Below, one piece after another: positions 20,531 through 21,335 of a stretch of DNA of 21,335 nt. The stretch is from an uncultured Allofournierella sp. (GTDB taxonomy: Bacteria > Bacillota > Clostridia > Oscillospirales > Ruminococcaceae), in NCBI GenBank assembly GCA_944382705.1, contig CALWNE010000037.1:1-21335 (forward strand), written 5' to 3'. Below the pieces are notes generated by a model. The model ran no database searches. It was given only the letters and a program-made list of their open reading frames with translations, and was not told the DNA's origin. Positions within the stretch are counted from its first letter, which is position 1, and every line of letters begins with the position of its first letter. Made by a program: the position numbers and the translations under genes.

Positions 20531-20559
20531 TTGACAAATCCATCGTGTTAGCCTATACT
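20531..20559 (+). promoter_or_regulatory. Promoter of smpB
   Basis: Consensus TTGACA (20531-20536), 17-base spacer, TATACT (20554-20559). RNA start near 20566, so the leader is about 34 bases to ATG 20600. Confidence 0.8.
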
Positions 20560-20599
20560 TAATCAACAGGAACAATGTATGCGCAAAGAAGGTGAAACA

Positions 20600-21067
20600 A
20601 TGGCCGAACAAGTGAAAACAAAGCAGATTGCAGCAAACCGGCAAGCCCGGCACGAATATTTTGTGCTGGAAACGCTGGAAACCGGCATCGAGCTGGTGGG
20701 CACCGAGGTCAAAAGTTTGCGCATGGGTCAGGTGAATCTCAAGGACTCCTGGGTAGATGTGGAAGATGGCCAGCTGATTGTGTACGGTATGCACATCAGC
20801 CCTTACGAAAAAGGCAATATCTTTAACAGAGACCCCCTGCGGCCAAGGCGGCTGCTGGCACACAAAAACGAGATTCGCAAGCTGGGCCAGGAGCTCAAAC
20901 TCCAAGGCTACACCCTGATTCCGTTGTCCCTTTATTTTAAGCACGGCCGGGTTAAATTGGAACTGGGCCTGTGCAAAGGCAAAAAGTTGTACGACAAACG
21001 GGCTACCGCAGCAGAGCGTTCTGCCAAGCGGGATATCGACCGGGCACTGAAATCCCAGGGCCGATAA
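20600..21067 (+). CDS. smpB: SsrA-binding protein SmpB
   Basis: SmpB binds tmRNA and delivers it to stalled ribosomes. The 155-residue product has KQIAANRQARHEYFVLETLE, GIELVGTEVKSLRMG, the central NLKDSWVDVEDGQL and the basic tail KGKKLYDKRATAAERSAKRD that enters the mRNA channel. ATG 20600 is chosen because AAGGTG lies seven bases upstream; the longer frame from 20579 would add MRKEGET with a weaker site (CAGGAAC). Just downstream is ssrA itself, 62 bases after the stop, so protein and RNA partners are encoded together. Confidence 0.97.
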   Translation: MAEQVKTKQIAANRQARHEYFVLETLETGIELVGTEVKSLRMGQVNLKDSWVDVEDGQLIVYGMHISPYEKGNIFNRDPLRPRRLLAHKNEIRKLGQELKLQGYTLIPLSLYFKHGRVKLELGLCKGKKLYDKRATAAERSAKRDIDRALKSQGR

Positions 21068-21129
21068 GACCGAGGTGTTCAAAACAGTATGCCAAATCCC
21101 GGCAAAAAGCCGATGTTACATTGCCATAT

Positions 21130-21335
21130 GGGGATGTAAAGGTTTCGACGGGGAGAGGAAAGCAAGAGCAGCGGGTAGTGGATGGGGGCCACACTTTAAA
21201 CGCCTCCAAAAAAATAGCTAACAACAATAAATTAGCTGTCGCTGCCTAATTATAGGCGGCTGTCCTGCCTGTCTTAGTACCGAACAGGGCCAGGGCATCG
21301 ATTAGGTACTGAACGTGAGCAGCCTTAAGCTTTGC
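21130..21335 (+). ncRNA. ssrA: tmRNA (ssrA), 3' end outside the window
   Basis: The 5' part is clear: GGGGATG then AAGGTTTCGACGGGG, the tRNA-like acceptor and D-arm sequence common to one-piece tmRNAs. The tag frame at about 21201-21248 reads ASKKIANNNKLAVAA before TAA (an Asn just before could be included, depending on the resume codon). The LAVAA end fits the ClpXP degron type. Pseudoknot sequence follows to the window edge (TTAGTACCGAACAGGG, AGGTACTGAACG); the 3' half and CCA-bearing end are not present. A TACATT at 21117-21122 could be a -10 box, but no -35 is visible; the gene may be transcribed with smpB. Confidence 0.93.

Noticed and set aside
1..21335. CRISPR arrays, insertion sequences, prophage or tRNA genes
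   Set aside because: I looked for direct repeats with regular spacing, transposase motifs, attachment-site repeats and tRNA arms on both strands and found none that hold up.

Overview
The window is a compact, ordinary housekeeping stretch of a low-to-mid GC Bacillota chromosome, most likely a gut-type member of the Oscillospirales (Faecalibacterium / Gemmiger / Subdoligranulum-like). The indications are strong AGGAGG ribosome-binding sites, TTGACA/TATAAT promoters, the rplU-rpmA-obgE-mrnC and ffs-dnaX-ybaB-recR gene orders, an SdpR/SdpI pair, a RING/DUF2628 membrane protein and a PASTA kinase-like protein. The genus is an inference; no 16S or phage-like DNA is present, and I see no insertion sequence, CRISPR array or tRNA.

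Layout. 1-193 is the tail of an unidentified gene, closed by a terminator. folD (330-1184) is followed by a strong promoter and the rplU-rpmA ribosomal operon, then obgE and mrnC. A converging small Asn/Thr/Lys-rich gene (3862-4050, minus) shares a bidirectional terminator with mrnC. Next come an RsmF-type rRNA methyltransferase, yebC, a 120-residue four-helix membrane protein with a cytochrome-b-like histidine pattern, a YkvA/DUF1232 membrane protein (minus) and, from a back-to-back promoter, a zinc-ribbon/pseudokinase/PASTA protein. The minus strand then carries rpsR, ssb and rpsF (one operon, promoter at 10904-10933), galU and a RING/zinc-ribbon/DUF2628 membrane protein. prfB (plus, no programmed frameshift) is followed by an sdpR-sdpI operon whose promoter sits inside two concentric inverted repeats. 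guaD (minus) has its own promoter and leader. The right end holds the SRP RNA gene (ffs), dnaX, ybaB and recR, then smpB and the 5' two-thirds or so of tmRNA (ssrA), which runs off the window.

How the genes work together. Most serve translation and its quality control (L21, L27, S6, S18, RF2, YebC, SmpB/tmRNA, ObgE, Mini-III for 23S rRNA ends, rRNA methyltransferase), DNA replication and repair (SSB, DnaX, RecR), protein targeting (SRP RNA), one-carbon and purine metabolism (FolD, GuaD) and envelope precursor supply (GalU).

The least ordinary items are: the pseudokinase lacking both catalytic aspartates; the tiny putative di-haem b-type membrane protein; the sdpRI operon without a visible toxin and with a concentric-palindrome promoter; an L27 without the N-terminal extension usual in Bacillota, matched by absence of the prp protease gene from its usual place; and a guaD leader with two mutually exclusive hairpins. 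I did not find a clearly new multi-gene defence or mobile system here.
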